Assembly: GCF_900639865.1 (NCBI RefSeq)
Contig: NZ_CAAAHX010000001.1
Location: 173,646 to 237,645, forward strand
Source: Legionella gresilensis
Lineage (GTDB): Bacteria; Pseudomonadota; Gammaproteobacteria; Legionellales; Legionellaceae
Direction: 5' to 3'
Length of the DNA stretch: 64,000 nucleotides
Positions within the stretch are counted from its first letter, which is position 1; each line of letters starts with the position of its first letter. The translations under genes and the position numbers were made by a program. The notes beneath the pieces are model-generated. The model worked only from the letters and a program-made list of their open reading frames with translations. It did not search any database and had not been told where the DNA came from. Shown here one piece after another: positions 36,089 through 45,720 of the stretch.

Positions 36089-36337
36089 ATGTCCAATAAG
36101 CGATTTGCCGATAGGCTAAATAGAGAATTAGATAGCATAGGTGTTCCACTTTTAGCAAATGAACGTGTTGAAGTATTTTCTAAATTGTTAAAAGTACCTA
36201 GATTTAAAGCTGAAGCATATTTAAATGGCGCTGCTATTCCTGATCCAAATCTATTAAATATATTAGCTGACGAACTAGAAGTTAATGCAGAATGGTTATT
36301 AGGGAAAAGCGATCTTAAAAAGAGAAAAGACTCCTAA
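36089..36337 (+). CDS. Small helix-turn-helix protein
   Basis: 82 aa. The whole protein fits an XRE/CI-type HTH: LNRELDSIGVP, then VEVFSKLLKVPRFKAEAYLNGAAIPDPNLLNILADELEV-like helices (split as LLKVPRFKAEAYLNG and NLLNILADEL), ending VNAEWLLG as in repressor N-domains. Lacks an oligomerisation domain. GGAGCG precedes the ATG. It stands alone between qmcA (divergent) and rimK (convergent); the target is unknown. Confidence 0.8.
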   Translation: MSNKRFADRLNRELDSIGVPLLANERVEVFSKLLKVPRFKAEAYLNGAAIPDPNLLNILADELEVNAEWLLGKSDLKKRKDS

Positions 36338-36351
36338 TTTCCTTCTTTTTA

Positions 36352-37260
36352 TTACCCTTGGAATCTTTGCTTAGATGTCTTAGGCTTAGCATGCTTCTCA
36401 ATATATTGAATTATTTTCCCAGCAATATTAACGTTAGTAGCTTTCTCTATTCCTTCAAGGCCAGGTGAGGAGTTAATTTCTAAAATTAAAGGCCCATGGT
36501 TTGAACGAATTAAATCTACCCCGGCGACCTTTAAACCCATTGTTTTTGCAGCGCCCACGGCGATCGCACGTTCTTGTGGCGTTAATATGACTCTAATTGC
36601 TTTTCCTCCTTGATGCACATTGGCTCGAAAGTCTCCTTCCTTTGCTTGTCGTTTAACGGCAGCTACAACCTTATCGCCAATAACAAAACACCGTATATCA
36701 GTCCCTCTTGATTCTTCTATGAATTCTTGTACTAAAATGTTAGCAGACATCTCTTTAAACGCGTTAATAATACTAACTGCCGATTGATGACTATCAGCTA
36801 AAATCACTCCCTTTCCTTGTGTACCTTCAAGTAATTTAATGACTAGAGGAGCGCCTCCTACCATACGGATTAAATCCTCAGTATCATCAGGTGATTGAGC
36901 AAAGCTTGTCAGCGGTAAAGGAAGACCTTTTCTTGCCAATAATTGTAAGGCACGAAATTTATCTCTTGAACGAGAAATGGCAAGCGATTCATTTAAAGTA
37001 TACATGCCCATGGTTTCCATATGCCTTAATACAGCTGTTCCATAATAGGTAATGGATGAGCCAATTCGAGGGATAACCGCATCATATTGAGGCAAGGGCT
37101 CCCCTCCACGGTAATGAACTTTAGGGCAAGAAGTTGCAACGTTCATATAGCAATAAAGAGGATTAATAATATGGACTTTATGTCCTGCCTCTTCTCCCGC
37201 TTGTTTTAAGCGCTGATGAGAATATAATTGAGGGTTAGTGGCTAAAATCGCAATTTGCAT
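36352..37260 (-). CDS. rimK: RimK-type ATP-grasp ligase
   Basis: 302 aa from the ATG at 37260 (E. coli 300), with AGGA 9 nt upstream; an ATG three codons earlier has no usable site. ATP-grasp blocks: [33 protein letters not shown] and the metal-binding [15 protein letters not shown] near the C-terminus. RimK adds Glu residues to the C-terminus of ribosomal protein S6. The typical neighbour (an Asp/His-rich zinc-binding retropepsin-like protein) is absent. Confidence 0.92.
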   Translation of the reverse strand: MQIAILATNPQLYSHQRLKQAGEEAGHKVHIINPLYCYMNVATSCPKVHYRGGEPLPQYDAVIPRIGSSITYYGTAVLRHMETMGMYTLNESLAISRSRDKFRALQLLARKGLPLPLTSFAQSPDDTEDLIRMVGGAPLVIKLLEGTQGKGVILADSHQSAVSIINAFKEMSANILVQEFIEESRGTDIRCFVIGDKVVAAVKRQAKEGDFRANVHQGGKAIRVILTPQERAIAVGAAKTMGLKVAGVDLIRSNHGPLILEINSSPGLEGIEKATNVNIAGKIIQYIEKHAKPKTSKQRFQG

Positions 37261-37528
37261 ATAAGTCATTCCTAAATAATTTTATTGCGGCTACTACCAC
37301 AAAACCAATTCATGTCTTTTTATTTTTAAAAATTAATTAGTTAGGCATAGGACAACTAAATTTATTAAACATTACTTTAAATTAAGTATAGCCTGACAAA
37401 TATCTACTAAGAGAATATTAATAAATTAATAGTCGGGAATACAATTAATTGAGCAGTAAAGGCAAATTATATCCTTTATTGCTCAAAAGAAAATACATTT
37501 TATAATTAGATTTTACTATTTAAGCCAT

Positions 37529-38164
37529 TTAACCTACTAAAAGCTGATAATCTTTAGCAAGTAAGGTAGCTTGATGAGGAGTAGTGAAAAATGCGCTTAA
37601 CTCACCTTTTGGATTAAATAACATAACAGCGCCGCTGTGTTGCATATCATAGTTTTCTGCATCGGTTGCGTTAGGCAAGCTGACCTTGCTATAAGCCACG
37701 CCCATTTCATGAGTCATTTTCTTAACTATTGATTCTTCACCACGAGCACCATAAAAATGAGAATCAAAGTTACTAACGTAATTTTTTAATTTATCTAACG
37801 AATCTCGATTAGGGTCAATGGAAATCATGACGACTTGTGGCAAAGGTTTAATGTGTTCTTGTTCAAGGATACGGTACATTTTAGCTAATTCACTCAAGGT
37901 CGTTGGACATAAATAACCGCAACTAGTAAATCCAAAGAATACCATTGTCCATTTACCATGGAGACTTTTATTATTAAATGGCTGATTATCTACTCCGATA
38001 AGATTAAACTGTTGTATTTCCCTGGGTTTTTGTAACAAGGTGCCATGAAATTGTTCGGGGTCTATTTTTTTCTCTTTATAAAGAGAGTTTGACATTGTTA
38101 TACCCATTACTAATGCTATAACAGCAAAAACGCTACCTAGTACAACTCTTTTTTTCATTGGCAT
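37529..38164 (-). CDS. SCO1/SenC copper chaperone for cytochrome oxidase
   Basis: 211 aa. N-terminal membrane anchor (about residues 8-24) and a thioredoxin-like domain with the copper-binding CGYLC (C-x3-C, about 76-80) and the distant His in DMQHSGAVMLF (about 171). It delivers copper to the CuA site of COX II. It follows ctaB by 82 bp at the end of the assembly cluster. GGAGG lies before the ATG. Confidence 0.93.
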   Translation of the reverse strand: MPMKKRVVLGSVFAVIALVMGITMSNSLYKEKKIDPEQFHGTLLQKPREIQQFNLIGVDNQPFNNKSLHGKWTMVFFGFTSCGYLCPTTLSELAKMYRILEQEHIKPLPQVVMISIDPNRDSLDKLKNYVSNFDSHFYGARGEESIVKKMTHEMGVAYSKVSLPNATDAENYDMQHSGAVMLFNPKGELSAFFTTPHQATLLAKDYQLLVG

Positions 38165-38246
38165 TTTACTCCTCCAAGCTGGAAATCCATTTTACTTAAT
38201 TAAAAGTTGATAAAGTTAAATTACAACTATTGTTTTATTTTCAACG

Positions 38247-39134
38247 CTAAACCATATAATGATCTAGTAATAAGAAAATAAATAACATCATTAGATAGAT
38301 AATAGAAAAGCGAAAGGTACGCATCGCAATAATAGGCTCTTCTTTCAAATAAAGAAAAATTGCCCAATATAGAAAACGTGCCCCTAATAAAAGTGCACCA
38401 ATTAAATATAAGCCACCACTCATACCTACTATAAATGGCAACATACTTACGGGTAAAAGCAAGATAGTGTATAACAAGATGTTTAATTTGGTAAATGCTA
38501 CACCATGAGTTACTGGCAACATAGGAATAGCTGCATTTCTATACTCTTTAAGGCGATAGATTGCTAGTGCCCAAAAATGAGGCGGCGTCCAAGTAAAAAT
38601 AATTAAAACAAGTAGGAGAGCTTGTGGATCAAGTTGATTGGTAATGGCTGTCCAGCCAAGTAAAGGAGGCGCAGCCCCTGCTAACCCACCAATAACGATA
38701 TTCTGTGGCGTTGCTCGTTTAAGATAACCTGTGTAAATTCCAGCATAACCTATTAAAGTAATAAAAGTCATAACTGCGGTTAATAAATTAACAAAAACAA
38801 CTAAAATAAAGAGTCCAATTGTACCTAGTATCAAAGCAAAATAGGATGCTTGTTTGACAGATACTCTTCCTTGTGCGACTGGCCTTTTACTAGTACGTTG
38901 CATTAGCGCATCAATCCGTTTATCTACTAAATGATTAATAGCAGCAGCACTACCAGCACAACATCCTACCCCTAATAAAGTAGCAGAAAGTGTTGCTAAA
39001 GGCACCCAACCAGGCGTGGCCAAGAACATCCCTACTATGACAGTTAAAAGCATTAAAGCAACAACACGTGGCTTACATAACTCGAGATAATCTCGCCATA
39101 TTACGGGTGATAAAGTTGACTCATTAGAAGACAT
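38247..39134 (-). CDS. ctaB: Protoheme IX farnesyltransferase (heme O synthase)
   Basis: 295 aa, polytopic with about eight or nine membrane helices. The prenyl-diphosphate site is [19 protein letters not shown] (about residues 67-85). It makes heme O from heme B, feeding CtaA, encoded immediately upstream. The start overlaps the ctaA stop (TAATG). In E. coli the homologue is cyoE. Confidence 0.95.
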   Translation of the reverse strand: MSSNESTLSPVIWRDYLELCKPRVVALMLLTVIVGMFLATPGWVPLATLSATLLGVGCCAGSAAAINHLVDKRIDALMQRTSKRPVAQGRVSVKQASYFALILGTIGLFILVVFVNLLTAVMTFITLIGYAGIYTGYLKRATPQNIVIGGLAGAAPPLLGWTAITNQLDPQALLLVLIIFTWTPPHFWALAIYRLKEYRNAAIPMLPVTHGVAFTKLNILLYTILLLPVSMLPFIVGMSGGLYLIGALLLGARFLYWAIFLYLKEEPIIAMRTFRFSIIYLMMLFIFLLLDHYMV

Positions 39135-40147
39135 TACTTAATTCTCCTTTGAGTAAAGTAAAGCATAGATAATGAGGTTGCTAATAATAATGCAGCAATA
39201 CCATTATGTGCAACAGCAATACTTAAAGGTAATAAGTAAATTACATTTAAGGCGCCTAAGGTAATTTGTATAAGAATTAATAAAATAATTAAGATAGCCA
39301 GCACTCGCATAGCTTTATCTTTTACCTTCCATAAGATTACCGCCGCCAAGGATATCATATAGAATGCAACAACAAACGCGCCTAACCTATGAATAAATTG
39401 AATTGTAATCCTTACTTCATTTTCTAATAAACCACCTTGATAATTAGCACCAACTGTTGAAAATAGATGAAAACCTTGAGCCATATGTAGTGGTGGCCAC
39501 CACTGACCATTACATTGAGGAAAACCTATACAAGCAATTCCTGCATAATTTGCGCTCACCCAACCACCTAACGCAATCTGACAGAAAATTAGCCCTATGC
39601 CTAAACTAATCCAAAATTGCCATAATGATAATTGTCGTAAAGAAGTTGAGGAATGATTTAATTGTATTCTTAAACGGAAAAGTAAAGAAAAAATTAATAT
39701 ACCACCTAACAAGTGAGCCATTACAACAATAGGTAATAATTTTAAAGTTACAGTCCACATACCTAAAGCTGCTTGAAATAAAACTAATAGCATAAGCATT
39801 ATAGGTAGAAGCTTTGCCTGCGTCTTATCTTTGTATAATAACCATAAATTGTAAAAACCAATGGTAAAAATAAATAGAGTTAACAAGCCAGCGGCATAGC
39901 GATGTACCATTTCTGTCCAAGCTTTACTAGCTTCAATAGGGACTTGCGGATAGTTTAATTGAGCTTTAGTTAAGTCCTGATTAGCGCTTGGTAAAACTAA
40001 GTGACCATAGCAGCCTGGCCAATCTGGACATCCGAGACCAGCATTTGTTAAACGGGTATAAGCGCCTAACATAACAACCGTTAATGCAAGCACTACCGCG
40101 CTGGTTACTATATAAAGTTCTAATTTGGAATTTTTTTTAAACATCAA
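39134..40147 (-). CDS. ctaA: Heme A synthase (COX15/CtaA)
   Basis: 337 aa with about eight membrane helices in two similar halves. Key blocks: [19 protein letters not shown] (about residues 31-49), [10 protein letters not shown] with a heme-ligand His, [19 protein letters not shown] and [11 protein letters not shown] in the second half. Converts heme O to heme A. Overlaps the 3' end of the upstream 181-aa gene by 4 bp. Confidence 0.95.
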   Translation of the reverse strand: MMFKKNSKLELYIVTSAVVLALTVVMLGAYTRLTNAGLGCPDWPGCYGHLVLPSANQDLTKAQLNYPQVPIEASKAWTEMVHRYAAGLLTLFIFTIGFYNLWLLYKDKTQAKLLPIMLMLLVLFQAALGMWTVTLKLLPIVVMAHLLGGILIFSLLFRLRIQLNHSSTSLRQLSLWQFWISLGIGLIFCQIALGGWVSANYAGIACIGFPQCNGQWWPPLHMAQGFHLFSTVGANYQGGLLENEVRITIQFIHRLGAFVVAFYMISLAAVILWKVKDKAMRVLAILIILLILIQITLGALNVIYLLPLSIAVAHNGIAALLLATSLSMLYFTQRRIK

Positions 40148-40689
40148 TTACCTTTCTCATTTGCGTGCAATAACTTTTGAAGATCATGAAAGATATCTTC
40201 AGGACTTGTAGCTGGCTTATAAGCCAAAACCAAGTAATTATTCGGATTAGCAATAAAGATACGCATATGATTATCAAGCTTTTTCTGCCTATCTTGTTGA
40301 GCTTTGGAAATTAACAATAAGTGAATATCTTGCTCATGTAGACGATCATTAAGCGAGTAGGGAAATTGATTTTGATCATTCATAATAATTAATTCATCTA
40401 CATTTAAGAGACGTCTACCTAAAGCTAAGCGAATGCGAGCTAATTTATCAATTTGAGTTAAACAATTTTTCTTACAGTCATGGGGTATCCATAAAACTAA
40501 ACGCCATTTGGGTTGCTCATGAATGTTTTCTAACAGCTCTGGAGGATTTAACAACTCCCCTTTATTAATTGATTGTCCCTGTAACCAATGGGGGTGAGTA
40601 TAAAATAAATAAGCTGCAGCCCCTGGAAAAACAAAAATTAATGTCAGAATTAGCAATGTAACATAATTATTCTTTCGTATTTTATTCAT
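40144..40689 (-). CDS. Membrane-anchored protein of unknown function in the oxidase-assembly cluster
   Basis: 181 aa. One N-terminal helix (about residues 10-28) is followed by a probable periplasmic thioredoxin-like domain: WRLVLWIPHDCKKNC has a C-x3-C resembling the SCO copper motif. Conserved hypothetical proteins occupy the same place between SURF1 and CtaA in Pseudomonas-type cytochrome aa3 clusters. Overlaps surf1 by 8 bp and ctaA by 4 bp, so it is translationally coupled to both. A role in COX assembly is inferred. Confidence 0.8.
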   Translation of the reverse strand: MNKIRKNNYVTLLILTLIFVFPGAAAYLFYTHPHWLQGQSINKGELLNPPELLENIHEQPKWRLVLWIPHDCKKNCLTQIDKLARIRLALGRRLLNVDELIIMNDQNQFPYSLNDRLHEQDIHLLLISKAQQDRQKKLDNHMRIFIANPNNYLVLAYKPATSPEDIFHDLQKLLHANEKGN

Positions 40690-41401
40690 TAGTCTTCTTT
40701 AAACTTAACCCAATAAAAATCAACCAAATAACCAATGCCATAGCAAACCACTGCAACGCGTAAGCTTTATGGCGCCCCGGAGGCATAGAAATAATTGCCC
40801 ATTCACGGATATAGCCATCCTTTTCCAATTTATTTAAGCGAATGATAAATGGATAAACAGATTTATGCAAAAATTGGCTAATTTTTACAGAATCTATTTG
40901 CTCTATAACAGCTAAATTAGGCGTCTTTTTTTCTAAAATTTGGCCTAGAACCCAGTTTTTGGAAGAAGGATAATAAACTTGACCTAGTAATTGCAATGAC
41001 TTATTTAGCGAAGTAATTGTTGGAAGTTTGCGTCTGTCCAAATCCCCTTTAATCCAGCCTCGATCAATTAAAATAACTTTTCCATCGGAAAGCAGAAGCG
41101 GCGTTAAAACATTATAGCCAAATTGATGCTCATGATGCTGATTATCTAATAAAAATGTTTGAGGAAGGTATTGACCTTGAACAGTAATTTGTTGGTATTG
41201 CTGTGGTTTAATATTAGTCTGCCATTTAATAGGCGCCTTTGCTGATAAGTACTCCTCCCTTATTAGCATGTTTTTTTTCTCATCAGCACGATTTAACTGC
41301 CATATCCCTAAATAGATAAAAAATGAACTTAAGAAAATAACACCTATTATCCATAGCCAATTAAAGGTGAAACGACGATAAAAACAAGTTAAACTGGCCA
41401 T
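40682..41401 (-). CDS. SURF1-family cytochrome oxidase assembly protein
   Basis: 239 aa from the ATG at 41401, which has AGGA 6 nt upstream; an ATG 11 codons earlier lacks one. Two terminal membrane helices (about residues 12-32 and 215-235) flank a periplasmic domain with GIWQLNRADEKK, DRGWIKGDLDRRKLP and the C-terminal GRHKAYALQWFAMA. Helps heme A insertion in subunit I. First gene of the cluster, divergent from the DUF2909 gene. Confidence 0.92.
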   Translation of the reverse strand: MASLTCFYRRFTFNWLWIIGVIFLSSFFIYLGIWQLNRADEKKNMLIREEYLSAKAPIKWQTNIKPQQYQQITVQGQYLPQTFLLDNQHHEHQFGYNVLTPLLLSDGKVILIDRGWIKGDLDRRKLPTITSLNKSLQLLGQVYYPSSKNWVLGQILEKKTPNLAVIEQIDSVKISQFLHKSVYPFIIRLNKLEKDGYIREWAIISMPPGRHKAYALQWFAMALVIWLIFIGLSLKKTNE

Positions 41402-41510
41402 TCTTTTTCCTAAGCGAATAAATGTTAAAACCATCTAAATAAGTAATTCTTGCTAACTATTTTAGATAATTAACAAATAAAGCGTTGTAATAAATCGGGG
41501 AGTATAACAA

Positions 41511-41714
41511 ATGTTCACCAAAATTTTTATTATTAGTGTTATGTTTATCATTTTAGCTGCATTAGGTAGCAGTTTGATTTTTTTAGTTCGTGATGAAGGT
41601 AAAACAAAGCGAACTGTTAAAGCTTTAACTTGGCGTATCGGCTTATCCCTGGCCTTATTTATTTTTCTTTTTTTAGCATTCAGTTTTGGTTGGATACAAC
41701 CGCACACAATTTAA
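41511..41714 (+). CDS. DUF2909 twin-transmembrane protein
   Basis: 67 aa, two membrane helices (about residues 3-25 and 42-62) joined by a basic loop DEGKTKRTVKALTWRIGLS. This family sits beside SURF1 in aa3-oxidase clusters of Proteobacteria. Divergent from surf1 (109 bp between starts), so the small gap holds promoters for both. The opposite-strand 81-aa frame is a shadow. Confidence 0.85.
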   Translation: MFTKIFIISVMFIILAALGSSLIFLVRDEGKTKRTVKALTWRIGLSLALFIFLFLAFSFGWIQPHTI

Positions 41715-41779
41715 TTTTACTGAAATTAATCAAATCTTGCTCTAAATTGTTGAAGATTAACTATCATTAAAGAAATAGA

Positions 41780-41905
41780 GTTCTTACATAACTTGTGAAT
41801 TTTGCTTTAGTGCAAGGCGTAAAGGTTTGAGGAGCGGCGTTTATATGGTGTAGGAGCACTGCAAAAACGTTTACAACGCGCAGACCCAGGTTATGCAAGA
41901 ACGCC
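41780..41905. repeat. Dispersed 126-bp repeat with inverted ends (copy 2)
   Basis: The left end GTTCTTACATAACTTG and the right end (reverse complement GTTCTTGCATAACCTG) differ at only two positions. The interior TTTTGCTTTAGTGCAAGGC and GGAGCGGCGTTTA align with the repeat at 25939-26068. It occupies most of the 345-bp gap 41715-42059 upstream of the coiled-coil gene. Confidence 0.75.
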
Positions 41906-42059
41906 AATATAATTATTTAATTTGTCTTCAATCTTCAGCAGCTATATTTACAGGAGACAATTTTATTAAATTTATGCAAGATGAATTTTTCCTTGCACTC
42001 TATTCAATTTTATGCTTATAAATAAGTTTCAAAGGAAAAAAATACAACAAGGAGTCGTC

Positions 42060-43376
42060 ATGGGAACTAAAGAAGAAGATCTTGTTGGTGGCGTAGAGCT
42101 TGCTGAAAACCCACTATCTGAGGTAGTTATCCGTGAATCATATAAAAATGAGCAAGATAATCTGCAAAAAATAGCCTTAACTCAAGAACATCTTTCCCAA
42201 ATAAAAAAGAATCTTGCTGAAATTATCGATATTTTGTCTAGAAATAGAAGCTTAGTTACTAAAGCAGCCGATTATTGGGGAGGATTGCCATTGTGGCAAA
42301 AACTTGTAGGTGGTGCCGTATTAACTGTGCCTACTCTTGCAGCAGGTATTGCAGCACAGCTAGGAGCATTATTAGCTTTAAGTGGCGCAACGGTAGCTGT
42401 TTATACAACTGGCAGTATTATTCTTGATGACCACCACAATTACAATAAAAATATAACTGAAGAATTAAAAAAGGGAATTTTTAGCTTAGCAGACATATTA
42501 GCAATTACCATTTCAGCATTAGATAAAATTCGATTAGAACTCTCTCAAGAACTTGAAAAATTTAAAGAACAAAATGATAAATTAGCTGGCAATATAGGCT
42601 TACTTAATGACAGATTAGAAACATTGAGTAATCAAGTAGAGATTTTTGTTCTTACTGAAAAACTATTACGCGGAACTCAAGAAAAATTGGAGCAAGAAGC
42701 GGCTCGACTTAGGCAAACAGCGGCAGATAGTGAAGAGTTATTGAAAAAAAATGAGCTTGAATTAATGCAAGTTAGGAAAGATTATGAAAAAAGCCGAGAG
42801 CAGCTTAACGAAAAAGTAGCTGAACTTGCTTATGTTAGACTTTCTATGGAAGCAGAAGTAAAAAAGGCTAAAGATGTTGCTACGACTCTACAAACTACTG
42901 TTAAAACTTTATCCGGTACAGTGATTGATGATAATAATAAACGCGAATTTTTCCAAAAGAAAATTGCTATGATAATCGATACCAGTGAGCAAAATGCTCT
43001 ACTTATTAATAATAGAGTGCAAGAATTAGAAAAAGAATTACAGGAAGTAAAAGAGCAGTTAGAACAGAGTAATAATCGATATCGTGACTTGTTAGATAGG
43101 CAAGAAAGTCAAGTTGAACGCTTAGAGAGAATGGGGGTTACAGAGTCCAGACTTAAGCAAATCCAAGAAGACATAGATAAACTTACTGAAAAACGTGCCT
43201 TGTATGACGAAGCAAACTCCATAGCAATCTTTCCCGGTCCTTCAGTCCCAACTACTGACTCTTTAACACCAAAAGGTGAAACAGGCATTCTTAAGCACGG
43301 AATATATGCTAAGTCAAAGACTAAATTGATTCATCCAGACCTCAATTCTGATAATCTACTTGTGCCTGTAAAATAG
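42060..43376 (+). CDS. Membrane-hairpin coiled-coil protein of unknown function (candidate effector)
   Basis: 438 aa from the ATG at 42060 with AAGGAG 7 nt upstream; an in-frame ATG 16 codons earlier has no such site. A hydrophobic hairpin (about residues 80-125) of two Ala/Gly/Leu-rich helices is flanked by charged segments. A long coiled coil (about 150-395) rich in Glu/Lys/Gln heptads follows. This layout is like the Legionella LegC/inclusion-membrane-type coiled-coil effectors, but no family is recognised and a bacterial membrane protein is equally possible. No CaaX. The hairpin at 43373-43393 overlaps its stop codon. Confidence 0.8.
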   Translation: MGTKEEDLVGGVELAENPLSEVVIRESYKNEQDNLQKIALTQEHLSQIKKNLAEIIDILSRNRSLVTKAADYWGGLPLWQKLVGGAVLTVPTLAAGIAAQLGALLALSGATVAVYTTGSIILDDHHNYNKNITEELKKGIFSLADILAITISALDKIRLELSQELEKFKEQNDKLAGNIGLLNDRLETLSNQVEIFVLTEKLLRGTQEKLEQEAARLRQTAADSEELLKKNELELMQVRKDYEKSREQLNEKVAELAYVRLSMEAEVKKAKDVATTLQTTVKTLSGTVIDDNNKREFFQKKIAMIIDTSEQNALLINNRVQELEKELQEVKEQLEQSNNRYRDLLDRQESQVERLERMGVTESRLKQIQEDIDKLTEKRALYDEANSIAIFPGPSVPTTDSLTPKGETGILKHGIYAKSKTKLIHPDLNSDNLLVPVK

Positions 43377-43393
43377 CCGCTATATGCGGCTAT
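43373..43393. terminator. ATAGCCGC hairpin between convergent genes
   Basis: ATAGCCGC-TATAT-GCGGCTAT, a perfect 8-bp stem that includes the TAG stop of the coiled-coil gene. On the minus strand it is followed by TTTTACAG, so it is a plausible terminator for the DUF1328 gene. On the plus strand no U-tract follows. Confidence 0.7.
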
Positions 43394-43403
43394 CTCATAA
43401 AAT

Positions 43404-43595
43404 CTAAGGCGTGACCACTGTAGGCGTGCCGCCACCTAACAATCCCATAACTAAGAAAATTAAGAATATAACGATAAATATAAAGAAGAGTACCTTAGCA
43501 ATACCTGAAGCAGCTGAAGCAGCCCCTCTAAAACCAAAAGCACCTGCAATAATGGCTATTATTAAAAATAATAGTGCCCATCCTAATAAAGACAT
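43404..43595 (-). CDS. DUF1328 (YtjA) small membrane protein
   Basis: 63 aa with two hydrophobic segments (LLGWALLFLIIAIIAGAFGF and LFFIFIVIFLIFLVMGLLGG), the second ending in Gly-Gly-Gly. Typical of the YtjA/DUF1328 family, often stress-inducible and of unknown function. AAGGAG lies upstream of the ATG. Convergent with the coiled-coil gene. Confidence 0.88.
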   Translation of the reverse strand: MSLLGWALLFLIIAIIAGAFGFRGAASAASGIAKVLFFIFIVIFLIFLVMGLLGGGTPTVVTP

Positions 43596-43935
43596 ATGTC
43601 ACTCCTTGAGTTAAAGGAAAAGTTATACGAATCCTCCGTACAGCCTATGTGATTCCTTTTTTATATTAGCCGTGTTAACCCCTATTTGTAAAATATAAAT
43701 TGCGATAATTTTTCTATTGACTCGTTAAAAAAAGTGATAGTCAAAATATACATAAGAAATTGTATTTAAAAGAGATAAAAAAATAGAATCCTTGTAAATT
43801 TATTACAAGCCAAGTATATAATCATTCAAGACAAAGTTTTAAATGATAATAAATTAAATGACAATTTAATACTACCTTGCTAAGGTAATGTTGCCGAAGG
43901 ATTTTGCAAAAATTTTACTGACATTGGAGTTAGTT
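43596..43935. other. 340-bp divergent gap between DUF1328 and yceI
   Basis: No gene. AAAGGAA near 43615 and TTCCTTT near 43653 could form a stem around a 33-nt loop in the DUF1328 leader. The rest is A/T-rich upstream sequence of the YceI-cytochrome operon, with no promoter I can choose. Confidence 0.35.
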
Positions 43936-44523
43936 ATGCTTATTTTTTTAAAGCGTTTTATTGGGCTACTATTTATTCTCACTACTCTTTCTGCATCTGC
44001 TGCTGAAAAATGGATATTTGATGATCAACACACCTATGTTCAATGGACTATTAAACATTTAGGATTTTCTTATCAAACAGGCAAATGGTTTGTTAATGGC
44101 GAAATTATGCTCGATCCTAAAAATCCTCAAAATAGTAAAGTCATTGCCAATATTAAACTTGATAATGTTATTACAGGCATTCCTGAACTTGATAAGCACT
44201 TACGGGAAAAACTTTTCTTTGATACAGCACAATATCCTATTGCGACTTTTTCAAGCAAACAGATTGATATTACTGGCAAAAATACAGCTAAAGTTCATGG
44301 GACATTAACTCTACATGGTATTACGAAACCAGTTACTTTAGATGTCATTCTAAATAAAATGGGTAAACATCCCATGAAAGAAAGAATGACTGCAGGATTT
44401 TCAGCTACAACAACAATTAAGCGTTCTGATTTTGGTATGACTAACTTACAAGATGCCTTAGGAGATGATGTAAAAATTGAAATTGGCGCTGAAGCATATC
44501 AAGATAGCCAGCCTACATTATAA
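43936..44523 (+). CDS. YceI-family periplasmic lipocalin-like protein (copy 1)
   Basis: 195 aa from the ATG at 43936 with TTGGAG 6 nt upstream; an upstream in-frame ATG at 43888 would bury the signal peptide. Signal peptide residues 1-21 (cleavage ASA-AE). Mature beta-barrel with HTYVQWTIKHLGFSYQTGKW and LTLHGITKPVTLDV typical of the YceI family, which binds isoprenoids such as polyprenols or ubiquinone. Followed by cytochrome b561 after 9 bp. Confidence 0.92.
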   Translation: MLIFLKRFIGLLFILTTLSASAAEKWIFDDQHTYVQWTIKHLGFSYQTGKWFVNGEIMLDPKNPQNSKVIANIKLDNVITGIPELDKHLREKLFFDTAQYPIATFSSKQIDITGKNTAKVHGTLTLHGITKPVTLDVILNKMGKHPMKERMTAGFSATTTIKRSDFGMTNLQDALGDDVKIEIGAEAYQDSQPTL

Positions 44524-44532
44524 GGTATAATC

Positions 44533-45066
44533 ATGGATATAAAAAACACTAGTTCTCATTATGGCCTAGTTGCTATTATCTTGCATTGGCTTTTAGCTAT
44601 TATTGTAATTGCCATGCTATGTGTTGGCTTATATATGGTTTCTCTAGACACAAGCCCTGAAAAACTAAGATTATACGGCCTACATAAAGCATTTGGGGTC
44701 GTGGTTTTAACTTTGGTTACTCTAAGAGTTCTATGGCGATTTATAAATATCACGCCCCAATTAACGATCCCCCGCTGGGAGAGAAATGCTGCTTTAACTG
44801 TCCATTGGTTGCTTTATATTCTGTTGTTTGCAATGCCTCTTACCGGTTGGCTGATGTCATCTGCAGCAGGCTTTCCAGTTTCCTTCTTCGGTTTATTTAC
44901 GCTTCCCAACCTCATTGCGCCCAATGATTACTGGCGTGACTTTTTTGCTCAAGCACATGAACTCTTAGCGTATATTTTAATTGCACTTATTACATTGCAT
45001 GTATTTGCTGCGCTAAAACATCATTTTTATGATAAAGATGATACGATACGGAGAATGTTGCCATGA
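44533..45066 (+). CDS. Cytochrome b561-family protein
   Basis: 177 aa, four membrane helices with heme-ligand His in ILHWLLAIIVIAMLCVG, LHKAFGVVVLTL, LTVHWLLYILLFAMPLTGW and HELLAYILIALITLHVFAAL. A diheme quinol-oxidising b-type cytochrome, commonly encoded with YceI. The stop overlaps the next yceI start by 4 bp, which makes a yceI-cyb561-yceI operon. Confidence 0.93.
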   Translation: MDIKNTSSHYGLVAIILHWLLAIIVIAMLCVGLYMVSLDTSPEKLRLYGLHKAFGVVVLTLVTLRVLWRFINITPQLTIPRWERNAALTVHWLLYILLFAMPLTGWLMSSAAGFPVSFFGLFTLPNLIAPNDYWRDFFAQAHELLAYILIALITLHVFAALKHHFYDKDDTIRRMLP

Positions 45067-45638
45067 ATTGGTCATTAAGACTACTAGGAATTATTAGCCT
45101 AGTTTCTTTCTCTTCTCTGCTTTTTGCTAATAATTTATCCAAATGGGAAATTTTACCTGATCAAAGCAGCATTACTTTTACTGCAATTCAAAATAATGCA
45201 CCTGTGTCTGGCCAATTTAAGCGCTTCGATGGTGAGATCATAGCTGATGCGGAGCAATATGCATCTAGTCGCATTAATATAAATATCGATATAGCTTCAT
45301 TAAGTGCTTCTTATCATGACTTAATTACAATGTTACTATCAGCGGACTGGTTTGATGTTAAAAAATTTCCTATCGCAAATTTTAAAGCGACTCATTTTAA
45401 TAAAGTTAACAAAAATACTTATACAGCAGATGGATTATTAACTATTCGCAATAAAACCGTACCTACGATCCTAACTTTTACAGCAGACGAAAATAATAGG
45501 GGTTATACAGTAGTTGAAGGAAATACTACGATTAAGCGAACTCTTTTTGGAGTTGGGCAAGGTGAATGGTCGGATGTGAGTACGGTTAAAGATGAGGTAC
45601 AAATTAACTTTAGGGTAGTTGCACAAAAAATAACATAA
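45063..45638 (+). CDS. YceI-family periplasmic protein (copy 2)
   Basis: 191 aa. Signal peptide about residues 1-22 (LLFANN). The beta-barrel shares with copy 1 the family blocks PDQSSITFTAIQNNAPVSGQ and TIKRTLFGVGQGEW. Distinct enough from copy 1 (no long identical stretch) to be an old duplication. Translationally coupled to cytochrome b561. A terminator follows at 45696. Confidence 0.92.
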   Translation: MNWSLRLLGIISLVSFSSLLFANNLSKWEILPDQSSITFTAIQNNAPVSGQFKRFDGEIIADAEQYASSRININIDIASLSASYHDLITMLLSADWFDVKKFPIANFKATHFNKVNKNTYTADGLLTIRNKTVPTILTFTADENNRGYTVVEGNTTIKRTLFGVGQGEWSDVSTVKDEVQINFRVVAQKIT

Positions 45639-45695
45639 TGTAATTTCTCAATTTTATCAATTAAACATCGGTTCACTGGCCTGTCTCTAAATGCA

Positions 45696-45720
45696 GAAAC
45701 CACCCGAAGGTGGTTTCTTT
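45696..45720 (+). terminator. Intrinsic terminator after the YceI-cytochrome operon
   Basis: GAAACCACC-CGAA-GGTGGTTTC, a perfect 9-bp stem with a stable tetraloop, then TTT. It lies 58 bp after the second yceI stop and ends that transcript before malic enzyme. Confidence 0.88.

Noticed and set aside
41462..41707. 81-aa minus-strand ORF opposite DUF2909
   Set aside because: It covers the DUF2909 gene antisense and lacks a ribosome site; the plus-strand frame has the family's two membrane helices.
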